Shown in pieces: positions 8,801-15,605 of a stretch of DNA of 64,000 nt. How positions within the stretch are numbered: the first letter of the stretch is position 1; every line of letters begins with the position of its first letter. A program made the translations under genes and the position numbers. This DNA is from CAWIVH01 sp963839475 (GTDB taxonomy: Bacteria > Acidobacteriota > UBA6911), in assembly GCA_963839475.1 (NCBI GenBank), contig CAWIVH010000001.1, positions 744,001 through 808,000 on the forward strand. Direction: 5' to 3'. The notes below the pieces were generated by a model, which saw nothing but the letters and a program-made list of their open reading frames with translations, did not search any database and had not been told where the DNA came from.

Positions 8801-11800
8801 TCGCGGGCAATCACAGTGACATTCGCGTCGATCCCCGCAGTGACCGAGGTCGGCATCACGAGCTGGAGGCTTGCGGCAGGTCCGGAGATAACCGTGACCT
8901 GGGCGCTGCCGGAAATGGACGAGTTGGTTACATCCTTCGCAGATACCGTCTGGGCCCCAACGTTCCGCCAGGTCACCCCGTTTGTGAAAGTGTGCACTCC
9001 TTGATCGCTGGATGTGAAGTTGTACGCATCCGGCAAGGAAGCTCCGGCGTCAGAAGCCGAGAAGCTGACTTTGCCGGTGTAGTTCTTGTCCACATAGCCC
9101 TGATCATCAACGGCCGTGACCGTAATGCTCGTGGGCGATCCGATCAGGGGAGTCGCCGAGGCCGAGGTCACGGTCAAGGCTACAGCCCTGAGAGCCAGAA
9201 CCGTTACATCCTCGCTGCTGAAATCATTGATCGGGTCAATATCGACTTCGCTGCAGGAAACGATGGCGACATTCGTGATTTTGACCGCCCCGGGACTCGA
9301 ATATAACTGAGGGGTAACTGTAACCTTAACCACTACCTCGGAACCTACCTCCAATGACCCGATATCGCAGCGGACATTCGTGCCATGGAGATTACAGGTT
9401 CCCTGAGACGAGGTTGCCGAATCGAAATCGCTCAGCACTGGCAGCTTGTCGACCAGAATCACCCCCGTCGCCTTCGCGGAACCAACATTTTTCACTCTTA
9501 CCGTGAATTCGACCGATTGGCCCGAAAGCGGCAAAGTGGGCTGGTGGGACTGAACCACCTCCACGTCGGTCTTCACCGGCGTCAACGCCGTTTCAGGCGG
9601 ATTTGGTGGATCGATGCTGTACAGCTCCTCCAATTCAACCAGGTATATCTGACCTGCATATTGCGGCAGGTAGCTGCTTATGAGGACCGCTTCCTTGTGA
9701 GTGAAGCGATTGGGGCTGGGCAGGAATGCCAGATCATTGGCACCCGGCAGTTCCACCCAGGTATCCAGAATGTTCCCGTTCGGAACGAAAATGTCGACGG
9801 CGTTGGCGCCTTTTTCGACAATCAGCAAATGAAAGGAATCCGGACAGGTCAGCCCCTGCCTGTAAACTCCCAGCAATTGTCCGGGATCATTCAACCCGGC
9901 CACCACAGTAAGAATGGCCTGCGAAGAGGGATCGTACATTACAATGCTTCCCTCGGCGGCAATCGAGGCGTAAATTCGCCCGGTGCACTGGTCAATCGCG
10001 AGGCCTTTTGCATTGCTGAGAGGGAAAACGCCTGATGCGGCTCTCACGACACCCGGGCTTCCTGCCGCCTGGGTGCCGGTCCCGGCAAGCAGACTGCTCT
10101 TGTCGATGGTGCTCACCTTGTCTTTTTCAGCTACCAGGAGGTTTCCGGTGGTCGGATCCAGCACCATGGAAGTGGGTGCGTTTAAGCCGCTGGCAACCTC
10201 TTTGACCTCCTTCGTCCTCGGCTCGACACGATAGATCTTGCCGCCGATATTTCCCAGCAGCAGTGCGTATTCCTGGCTGTCTGACGTCCTAAAGGAAATG
10301 GCTTTGACGATGTTTTCACCCTCGAAGCTTGCAACCAGCGTTTTATCAACTCCGGGGGTAATATCGTAGAATTTCGAGTTGGATGAATCTGCGGCCATTA
10401 TTCCCGGCGCACTCGCCCCCTGGGCAATCAACTCCGCGGAATACACTTTTGCCAAAGACTGCAAATAGACGACGGACTGCACCACCCCGAGGTCACCAAT
10501 GAAGCTGCTTTTGGTGATGATATCCGCTGATGCCGCCGCAGATTGCGAGCTGAATTCCGCAGTGATGGCCATGACCTGGCGGGAGGGAATGGTTTTGGGG
10601 GCGGAATACAGCCCCTGAGAATTGACCGTTCCCAGGGTGCTATTTCCGCCAATGATGCCATTGACTTTCCAGGTTGGAGCTGAGGTGCCTCCTTCAACCT
10701 GGAATCTCTGTGAAGCCCCCGGAGGAACAATGGCGAGCGAGGGCTTGACCTTCAATTGGGTCAGGCCGGCGTCGGGGTTGTACGTTTCGGCGACATCCTG
10801 GGGAGGAATGTTGGCAAGCGTCTGCTCGGTGCCGACATACGAAGACATGTACAACGGCAGGTCGCTTTTGACCCAGATCAGCCCGCCCGTCATATTGATC
10901 GCGTTCGGAATGAAATCAGAGGAACCGAGCAGCTGGCTGAACCTTTGGCCGGGCTGCAGCATGCTGTCGTAGCTGCCAACCGTTTCCCCGGTCGGTTTCA
11001 AAACCATGACGCGGAAATTGGCAGCCAGCTTCGAGGAGTTCAGAAGTGTCAAACCGGTGTAGAAACCGGATCCCGTGGCAATGTGCGAAAAAAGCGCGCG
11101 CTTTTTCCCCTCGGCGGAAGTTGTAACCGAAGCGGCGGCGCCAGTGGAGGTGGAGGCGAGATACAAGTACCCATTTATGGCCGCGGAGGTTGATTTTACG
11201 CTGATCCATCCATCCAGCGGGGAATTGCCGGTGAATCCGAACATGCTCGCCACATCTTCCAGCATTCCTCCGGCACCGAGCAGGCTGCGAGTCACCGGGT
11301 TGTTTTTAACGTAAGCGGCATCATAAAGGCTGCCATCCGGCTTCATGGCGGAAATGGTGAGGATGACCGGATCCGCCGAATAATTTATGACCCCAAGGCT
11401 GGTTTCCGTATTTCCCTTCACCAGCATCTGCAAAAAATAAAGGGTTTCCAGCGTCTCGGAAGAAAGCCGGGCATTCAGCGAATAGGCTTCCCCTTTCGGA
11501 TTCTGAACCAGCTCGTAGGCAGCGATGTTGACGTCGGAATCAAGCGAAACGTAGGCGCCTGCATTGGAATCGCTGATGCCGAAAAAAGTAGCGACATCGA
11601 GTCGCGCAACTCCCCTGGCAGGAATGCTTATCCCCTTGATGACTGGTACGGCTCCGGCTCCCATAAGCTGGATCTGAACGTTGGCATCCGTCGCGCCCGG
11701 ATTGATGATATTGAGCTCGGTGGTATAGCCGTTATCCGTGCGTACGCTGTTGAGCATCAGCTTCTGGCCGGTGTCCGGTATGTCCGCCCCATCGAGAAGC

Positions 11801-12204
11801 GTGAGCGCGGAGTTGAAAACCAGAAAATATCCGGTCAGATTGTCGGTCGGGCTTTTAGCTTGAAACCAGGATATAGCCGGCAGTCCGGCGGCGCTGCCAA
11901 ACAAATCCGAAGCTTTTGTAGAGAGCTGGTTGTTTGCGGGGATGGTCACGACAACGGGATTCGTGAAACCCTCCGCGGTTATCAACTGCCCGTCATATCC
12001 GTAGGCAGTAAAGGTTACCTGGGCCTCTGTGCCCGATGTATTGGCGATCGCGATCCCTGTCATTTGACTGCCATCCAGGCTCAACCGCGGGAAGTTCAGC
12101 GTACTCTCGGCTTTCAGGCAGGAGGCGCCGGCAAATAACATGAGCATCGACACAATGAAGAGCGACACAGGCAGACTACGGTTTAAAAGGCGCAGTGTTC
12201 TCAT
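5887..12204 (-). CDS. Giant secreted Ig-like repeat protein (adhesin-like)
   Basis: About 2105 residues from the ATG at 12204, chosen because AGGAGG lies 7 bp upstream; 20 more codons upstream are open but lack a site. An N-terminal signal peptide (basic n-region, then LPVSLFIVSMLMLFAG) is followed by ~450 residues of beta-rich repeats and a beta-propeller-like section (~residues 560-880). Next is a DUF11-type domain (VEFTVRVKNVGSAKATGVIL, ~930-1010). The C-terminal half has eleven Ig-like units of two kinds. Type a (~100 residues) carries D.YGN and LPA.YTFTAAD..VH.F. Type b (~84 residues) carries PDG.C.G..C with a likely disulphide. Their order is a-a-a-a-b-b-a-b-b-a-a. A proline-rich tail ends the protein. 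No PEP-CTERM, LPXTG or type IX sorting tail was seen. It is probably surface or extracellular; ligand unknown. The next gene encodes an outer-membrane barrel. Confidence 0.8.
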   Translation of the reverse strand: MRTLRLLNRSLPVSLFIVSMLMLFAGASCLKAESTLNFPRLSLDGSQMTGIAIANTSGTEAQVTFTAYGYDGQLITAEGFTNPVVVTIPANNQLSTKASDLFGSAAGLPAISWFQAKSPTDNLTGYFLVFNSALTLLDGADIPDTGQKLMLNSVRTDNGYTTELNIINPGATDANVQIQLMGAGAVPVIKGISIPARGVARLDVATFFGISDSNAGAYVSLDSDVNIAAYELVQNPKGEAYSLNARLSSETLETLYFLQMLVKGNTETSLGVINYSADPVILTISAMKPDGSLYDAAYVKNNPVTRSLLGAGGMLEDVASMFGFTGNSPLDGWISVKSTSAAINGYLYLASTSTGAAASVTTSAEGKKRALFSHIATGSGFYTGLTLLNSSKLAANFRVMVLKPTGETVGSYDSMLQPGQRFSQLLGSSDFIPNAINMTGGLIWVKSDLPLYMSSYVGTEQTLANIPPQDVAETYNPDAGLTQLKVKPSLAIVPPGASQRFQVEGGTSAPTWKVNGIIGGNSTLGTVNSQGLYSAPKTIPSRQVMAITAEFSSQSAAASADIITKSSFIGDLGVVQSVVYLQSLAKVYSAELIAQGASAPGIMAADSSNSKFYDITPGVDKTLVASFEGENIVKAISFRTSDSQEYALLLGNIGGKIYRVEPRTKEVKEVASGLNAPTSMVLDPTTGNLLVAEKDKVSTIDKSSLLAGTGTQAAGSPGVVRAASGVFPLSNAKGLAIDQCTGRIYASIAAEGSIVMYDPSSQAILTVVAGLNDPGQLLGVYRQGLTCPDSFHLLIVEKGANAVDIFVPNGNILDTWVELPGANDLAFLPSPNRFTHKEAVLISSYLPQYAGQIYLVELEELYSIDPPNPPETALTPVKTDVEVVQSHQPTLPLSGQSVEFTVRVKNVGSAKATGVILVDKLPVLSDFDSATSSQGTCNLHGTNVRCDIGSLEVGSEVVVKVTVTPQLYSSPGAVKITNVAIVSCSEVDIDPINDFSSEDVTVLALRAVALTVTSASATPLIGSPTSITVTAVDDQGYVDKNYTGKVSFSASDAGASLPDAYNFTSSDQGVHTFTNGVTWRNVGAQTVSAKDVTNSSISGSAQVTVISGPAASLQLVMPTSVTAGIDANVTVIARDQYGNKATGFLATVQFASSDPQAILPANYTFTAADGSSKTFAINLRTAGSQSVTVTAIVPARPVEPNGSLILTASGTVNVISGSAASIRFNAAPTSIIAGGQVSMTVSALDAYGNFAASYAGTVHFASSDAQASLPADYTFTQADGGTHSFTGGATLRTAGSQSLSATDIANSALTGSANITVTSASATVLLLSGIANPVTAGVASNADLTAKDQFGNTDVNFRGQVIFTSTDQTATLPAGYTFTAADAGVHSFSRGVILRRAGSQTVTATSGSISGSQTVTVNPGPVATLVLSPARTTTVAGVAVVYSATGTDQFGNDLGNLTPSTTFSISPDGSCSGASCVATVIGVHTVSGTNRGVTATTSLTVTPGPVNTLVLSPAGATLVAGSSQSFTATGYDIYSNLIGDVTATTTFSMQPDGSCTGATCVATVSGVHTVTGSNGAGRGTASLSVNPGSATNFLVAGIANPVTAGVVTNISVWAKDQYGNTDINFLGQVFFFATDQTATLPAGYTFTAGDAGVHHFPGSVILRRSGAQTVTVTNRIISGSQTVTVNPGAPAAIAISPVRSVTNAGSAMIYSATGNDEFGNNLGDITASTTFTIAPDGVCTGSSCTATKVGTHTVTGNNQGVTATATLSVNPGPLSSLILSPGTSSVVSGTWQYYTATGVDAYNNPLGDVTASTTFSILPDGVCYLTGCTANTAQAYTVTGTSGSVRGTASLTVLAGPAIALQVTGLPSPTYSGEPYTPTVTAVDLHGNVATTYRGTVRFFSSDSGSGTLPADYTYSAADNGVHTFNGVSGTFGCGTWSLFAYDLANTGIQGSQSAPKVGLASALDVSGWPTGVLTNLPIVSAGQLISVTATLRDSCSNIVKNYAGKLLITSSDPLAQVNPGGSLTNIPTDYTYTVADQGVHSFTFVFGTPSSGQWISLDDSVNSFINALLPATVVSAPGVLPPPPPIIGNPGRMPSAGVSSKAIK
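6640..8250 (-). repeat. Internal duplication: two a-b-b Ig supermodules
   Basis: Within the giant repeat protein, units 4-6 (about 8250-7440) and units 7-9 (about 7440-6640) have the same a-b-b order and near-identical stretches. Examples are GIANPVTAGV, QTATLPAGYTFTA, GVHTV and SGSQTVTVNPG in both. The DNA is also alike, for instance ggctgccggagatg at both unit boundaries near 7160 and 7970. The pair looks like a tandem duplication of an ~270-residue block. Confidence 0.7.
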
Positions 12205-12578
12205 GGTAAAACCTCCTGTCTGCAGGAATGGTTGATCCACTCCCCGTTTGTCAAAAGCCGGCACTAAACATCCATTGAATACCTGACAATAGATCTATCC
12301 AAGATAATCACTCTGCACAATTGGAGTCAAGCTTCAAAATCCAATAACTCCAAAGATTACAGTAAATGGAGGCTCGATTTTTCAGATGCCCGCAAGGGCC
12401 TGGATATCGCCGTTTTTGGGATTGTTGGGATATCCTTGCAGGCCGGCAATAGTGCTCGCTCCCCGTCTAGGACTCGGCCAATCTAGAAGAGCCGCGGTCC
12501 CGGGAAGTCTGGAAGATCCATCGTTGACTCGGGGAAGCTTCCGGAGTGAAATACAGGTGATTGCCGGGAGGGTAGATT
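12205..12578. other. Divergent intergenic region, 374 bp
   Basis: Separates the giant repeat protein (-) from the cyclophilin gene (+). It is AT-richer than its surroundings between 12265 and 12370. No convincing coding frame was seen: an open + frame from 12386 lacks a ribosome site and overlaps the cyclophilin gene out of frame. Both flanking genes probably have their promoters here. Confidence 0.6.
12301..12330 (-). promoter_or_regulatory. Candidate sigma-70-like promoter for the repeat-protein operon
   Basis: Read on the - strand, TTGACT (12330-12325) resembles a -35 box. It is followed, about 18-19 bp on, by TATCTT (12306-12301), a weak -10 match. It lies roughly 100 bp upstream of the start at 12204. 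The -10 box is poor, so this is only a candidate. Confidence 0.25.
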
Positions 12579-13199
12579 ATGAAATTGCACGGCGCCTGGA
12601 TCAGGAAGGCGGTCTTGATTCTTTTATTCGTGTTGCCGCTGGCGGCACAGCAGAAAACCCGCAGGCCGGGACTCTATGCGATCTTCGAAACTTCGATGGG
12701 GTCCTTTGTCTGCGAACTTTACGAGAAGCAGGCGCCTCTGGCGGTAGAAAACTTCACCGGCCTGGCGCAGGGCACCAAGGAGTGGCTGCACCCCAAGGGG
12801 GACATGCTCAAGAAACCCTTCTACAACGGCATCACCTTTCACCGGATTATCAAGGGCTTCATGATCCAAGCTGGCGACATCAGTGGAAAAGGCAACTTCG
12901 ATTACGTCATCAAATTCAAAGATGAAATCGTTCCCTCATTGAAATTCGACCGTCCAGGCGTTCTCGCTATGGCGAATTACGGCAAGAATACCAATGGGAC
13001 TCAGTTTTTCATTACGGTCTCCCCGCAGCCTCATATCGATGGCTGGTACACCATTTTCGGCCGCGTTGTCGAAGGCCTGGATGTGGTAAGGCAGATTTCG
13101 GAGGTTCCGGTGGGCGCGGCCCAAAAACCGACCAAGGATATCATTCTCCAGCGAGTGACCATCGAGCGGATAGCAGCCAAGCCGAAATCGGGGGAGTAA
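12579..13199 (+). CDS. Secreted cyclophilin-type peptidyl-prolyl isomerase
   Basis: Catalyses cis-trans isomerisation of X-Pro bonds, here probably in the periplasm. 206 residues: a signal peptide (KAVLILLFVLPLAAQQ) and then one cyclophilin domain. Key cyclophilin residues are visible in FHRIIKGFMIQAGD (catalytic Arg, Phe, Gln), in GKNTNGTQFFIT and in the DGWYTIFGRVVEGLDVV region. The usual Trp/His of the eukaryotic drug-binding pocket is changed (GWYTIFG), as is common in bacterial forms. A ggagggt ribosome site precedes the ATG. It stands alone between the divergent giant gene and the convergent FAH-family gene, with only 36 bp to the latter. Confidence 0.9.
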   Translation: MKLHGAWIRKAVLILLFVLPLAAQQKTRRPGLYAIFETSMGSFVCELYEKQAPLAVENFTGLAQGTKEWLHPKGDMLKKPFYNGITFHRIIKGFMIQAGDISGKGNFDYVIKFKDEIVPSLKFDRPGVLAMANYGKNTNGTQFFITVSPQPHIDGWYTIFGRVVEGLDVVRQISEVPVGAAQKPTKDIILQRVTIERIAAKPKSGE

Positions 13200-13235
13200 G
13201 GCGCGAAGCCTCGATCACCTCAAGGAAAACAAAGT

Positions 13236-14123
13236 CTATTCTACAGGATTGCGGAGGGTGCCGATTTCCGGGATCGTGATCTCGACCCTATCGCCCGATT
13301 TCAGCGTGAACTCGTCGGACGGAACAATCCCTGTACCGGTCAGCAGGATGACTCCATAAGGAAAATCCTGCTCGCGAAACAGGTAATCGATCAGCTCCCG
13401 CAGGCTCCGCTTCATCCGCCCGACGCTGGTGGCATTCTCGTAGCAGACCTCGCCGCCGCGATAAATCGCCAGGTGGATCGTCAAGCTGTGCGGGTCGGGT
13501 ACGGCCCCCGCCAAGAGCACCGCCGGTCCCAGCGCGCAGGAGCCACGATAGACCTTGGCCTGTGGAAGATAGAGCGGGTTTTCGCCTTCGATGTCCCGCG
13601 AGCTCACATCGTTCCCGATCGTGTAGCCGATCAGTTGCCCGTCCGCACCGACGACAAGTGCCAGCTCAGGCTCGGGCACATTCCATCGCGAATCGAAACG
13701 GATCCGGATTGGCGCATGGGGCGCCGCTACCCTGCGCGCCGTTCCCTTGAAAAAGAGTTCGGGCCTTGGCGCGCTGTAAACGAGGTCATAAAAAGAGCCG
13801 CCTGCCGGACTCTCTTCCATCCGCGCCTCCCGGCTGCGGAGGTAGGTCACCCCGGCGGCCCATACCTCCTGCTTGGTGATCGGGGCAAGAAAGTGGAATT
13901 TCGCCCCGTCCTGCCCCGGGGCAAAGTCCCTCAGGGAAACTGTGGGCGTTTTCATTTCCCTGCATGCGGCGGTGAGTTCTGTTTCCAGGTTTCCCCGTTG
14001 CAGGAGGCTGCTGAAAGATCCGTATTTATCAGGATCGAATTCGGTTAGATCAAAAATGTGCTCCTCTGACAGAACGCCCAAGGCTGCGCCGAATCCGGGT
14101 TTCCAGAAGCGAATCAGTTTCAT
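13236..14123 (-). CDS. FAH-family protein, probable 2-dehydro-3-deoxy-pentonate dehydratase
   Basis: 295 residues of the fumarylacetoacetate hydrolase fold. The metal-binding core is seen in WNVPEPELALVVG and GYTIGNDVSSRDIEGENPLY, followed by LPQAKVYRGSCALGP, and LLTGTGIVPSDEFTLKSGD is the usual C-terminal signature. The ENPLYLPQAK stretch is typical of 2-keto-3-deoxy-arabinonate/xylonate dehydratases, which form 2,5-dioxopentanoate. The upstream gene, 14 bp away, is an aldehyde dehydrogenase that could oxidise that product to 2-oxoglutarate, which supports this reading (Weimberg-type route). The specificity is inferred. Other FAH activities (hydrolase, decarboxylase) remain possible. Confidence 0.75.
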   Translation of the reverse strand: MKLIRFWKPGFGAALGVLSEEHIFDLTEFDPDKYGSFSSLLQRGNLETELTAACREMKTPTVSLRDFAPGQDGAKFHFLAPITKQEVWAAGVTYLRSREARMEESPAGGSFYDLVYSAPRPELFFKGTARRVAAPHAPIRIRFDSRWNVPEPELALVVGADGQLIGYTIGNDVSSRDIEGENPLYLPQAKVYRGSCALGPAVLLAGAVPDPHSLTIHLAIYRGGEVCYENATSVGRMKRSLRELIDYLFREQDFPYGVILLTGTGIVPSDEFTLKSGDRVEITIPEIGTLRNPVE

Positions 14124-14137
14124 GGCTGCCTTTCCCG

Positions 14138-15592
14138 CTACGCGCCGGACCGGTCAATATAGACCGATTTGATGCTCGTGAAAAACTCGATCGCCGCTCT
14201 CCCCTGTTCTCTGGAATGAGAAGAGGAATCCTTCATGCCGCCGAACGGCACCTGCGGTTCGATCCCTGCGGTTTCGCTGTTGACCTTCACAACACCGGCT
14301 TCGATCCGGCCGGCATACTCGAGTACAGAGTTCAGGTCGCGCGTGAAAATGCTCGCGGAAAGCCCGAAACGCGAATTGTTGGCCAGGCAAATGGCTTCCT
14401 CGAAATCCCTTGCACGCATGAGCGCGAGCACCGGCCCGAATATCTCCTCCTGAGCCAGCGACGAATCGGCCGGCACATCCCCGAAAATCGTCGGCATCAG
14501 GTAGTATCCATGAGAATAAATCTCCCCCTGTGGCGCGCCGCCGCCGCAAAGCAGGCGAGCTTCGGACTTTCCTCTTCGTATGGCATCAGCAATGCCGTTC
14601 CGTTGCTCTTCGGAGACTACCGGCGGCACGAAAGTGGTTTCGTCGCTTCCCGGCCCCACTTTCAGTTGGCGGGCTTTTGCGACGACCTTTTCGGCGAAGG
14701 CGTCATAGACTTGATCCAGCACGATAGCCCGCGATGTCGCGGTGCATTTTTGCCCGGCGTAGCCGAAAGCCCCGCGCACAGTCATGAGAGCAGCCTGCTC
14801 CATATCGCAATCGGGCATCACAATGACAGGATTTTTGCCGCCCATTTCGAGTTGAAACTTGACTCCCCGGCCGGCCGCCCAGGCGCCTATCGTGCGGCCC
14901 ACCGGGTTGGATCCCGTGAACGTAACCGCATGGACGGCCTCGTTCCGGACCATCTCCTCTCCCAGTGACCGGCCGCCTCCGGTGATAAGGTTGAGCACTC
15001 CCCTCGGGATTCCCGCTTCCTGGAAAATCCGGGTAACGAGGACTGCGCAATGGGGTGTTGCGCTGGCCGGCTTGAAGACGACGGTGTTGCCGTATACGAG
15101 GGCCGGAGCGATCTTCCAGATGGGAATAGCGACGGGGAAATTCCAGGGGGTAATTACGCTGACGACACCCAAAGGGGCCCTGGATGTATAAATGAAGGTG
15201 CGCGGATTTACCGAGGGAATAACTTCTCCGCTGGGGCGTGCGCCTTCAGCGGCATAAAATCGAAGGAGGGCTACCCCGCGGGCGGTTTCCCCTCTCGCTT
15301 CGAGAATGGTTTTCCCGTTTTCACGGACCATGGCACGGGCTACTTCTTCCAGCCGGGATTCCAGAATATCGGCGGCCTTGCGCAAAATCTCGCCGCGGGA
15401 GTGTCCGGAGAGGTCTCGCCATTGCGGGAAAGCGGTTTTCGCGGCCTGAATCGCGAGCCGGACGTCTTCTATATCAGCGGCGGCGAATTCACCGATCACA
15501 TCCCTCACATCGGCGGGATTGATTGACTGGAAACATCCGCCTCTCCCCTTTTCCCATTGTCCATCCATGAATATTCCCATCGACTCGGTCAT
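14138..15592 (-). CDS. Aldehyde dehydrogenase, probable 2,5-dioxovalerate dehydrogenase
   Basis: 484 residues, full-length NAD(P)-dependent ALDH. Visible motifs: VITPWNFPVAIPIWKIAPAL, FTGSNPVGRTIG (cofactor loop), the general-base Glu in LEMGGKNPV, the nucleophile Cys in GYAGQKCTATS, and EEIFGPVLAL. I start at the ATG at 15592, which follows gaggaag. The frame is open 33 codons further upstream, but that part overlaps the preceding gene. The N-terminal style and the FAH-family partner fit 2-oxoglutarate-semialdehyde (2,5-dioxovalerate) dehydrogenase, the last step of oxidative pentose breakdown. It begins 14 bp after the kinase-fusion gene ends, so the genes are likely co-transcribed. Confidence 0.85.
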   Translation of the reverse strand: MTESMGIFMDGQWEKGRGGCFQSINPADVRDVIGEFAAADIEDVRLAIQAAKTAFPQWRDLSGHSRGEILRKAADILESRLEEVARAMVRENGKTILEARGETARGVALLRFYAAEGARPSGEVIPSVNPRTFIYTSRAPLGVVSVITPWNFPVAIPIWKIAPALVYGNTVVFKPASATPHCAVLVTRIFQEAGIPRGVLNLITGGGRSLGEEMVRNEAVHAVTFTGSNPVGRTIGAWAAGRGVKFQLEMGGKNPVIVMPDCDMEQAALMTVRGAFGYAGQKCTATSRAIVLDQVYDAFAEKVVAKARQLKVGPGSDETTFVPPVVSEEQRNGIADAIRRGKSEARLLCGGGAPQGEIYSHGYYLMPTIFGDVPADSSLAQEEIFGPVLALMRARDFEEAICLANNSRFGLSASIFTRDLNSVLEYAGRIEAGVVKVNSETAGIEPQVPFGGMKDSSSHSREQGRAAIEFFTSIKSVYIDRSGA

Positions 15593-15605
15593 ATCTTCCT
15601 CACCT

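Noticed and set aside
12386..12925. 179-codon + frame ahead of the cyclophilin gene
   Set aside because: It overlaps the cyclophilin gene out of frame and has no ribosome site.
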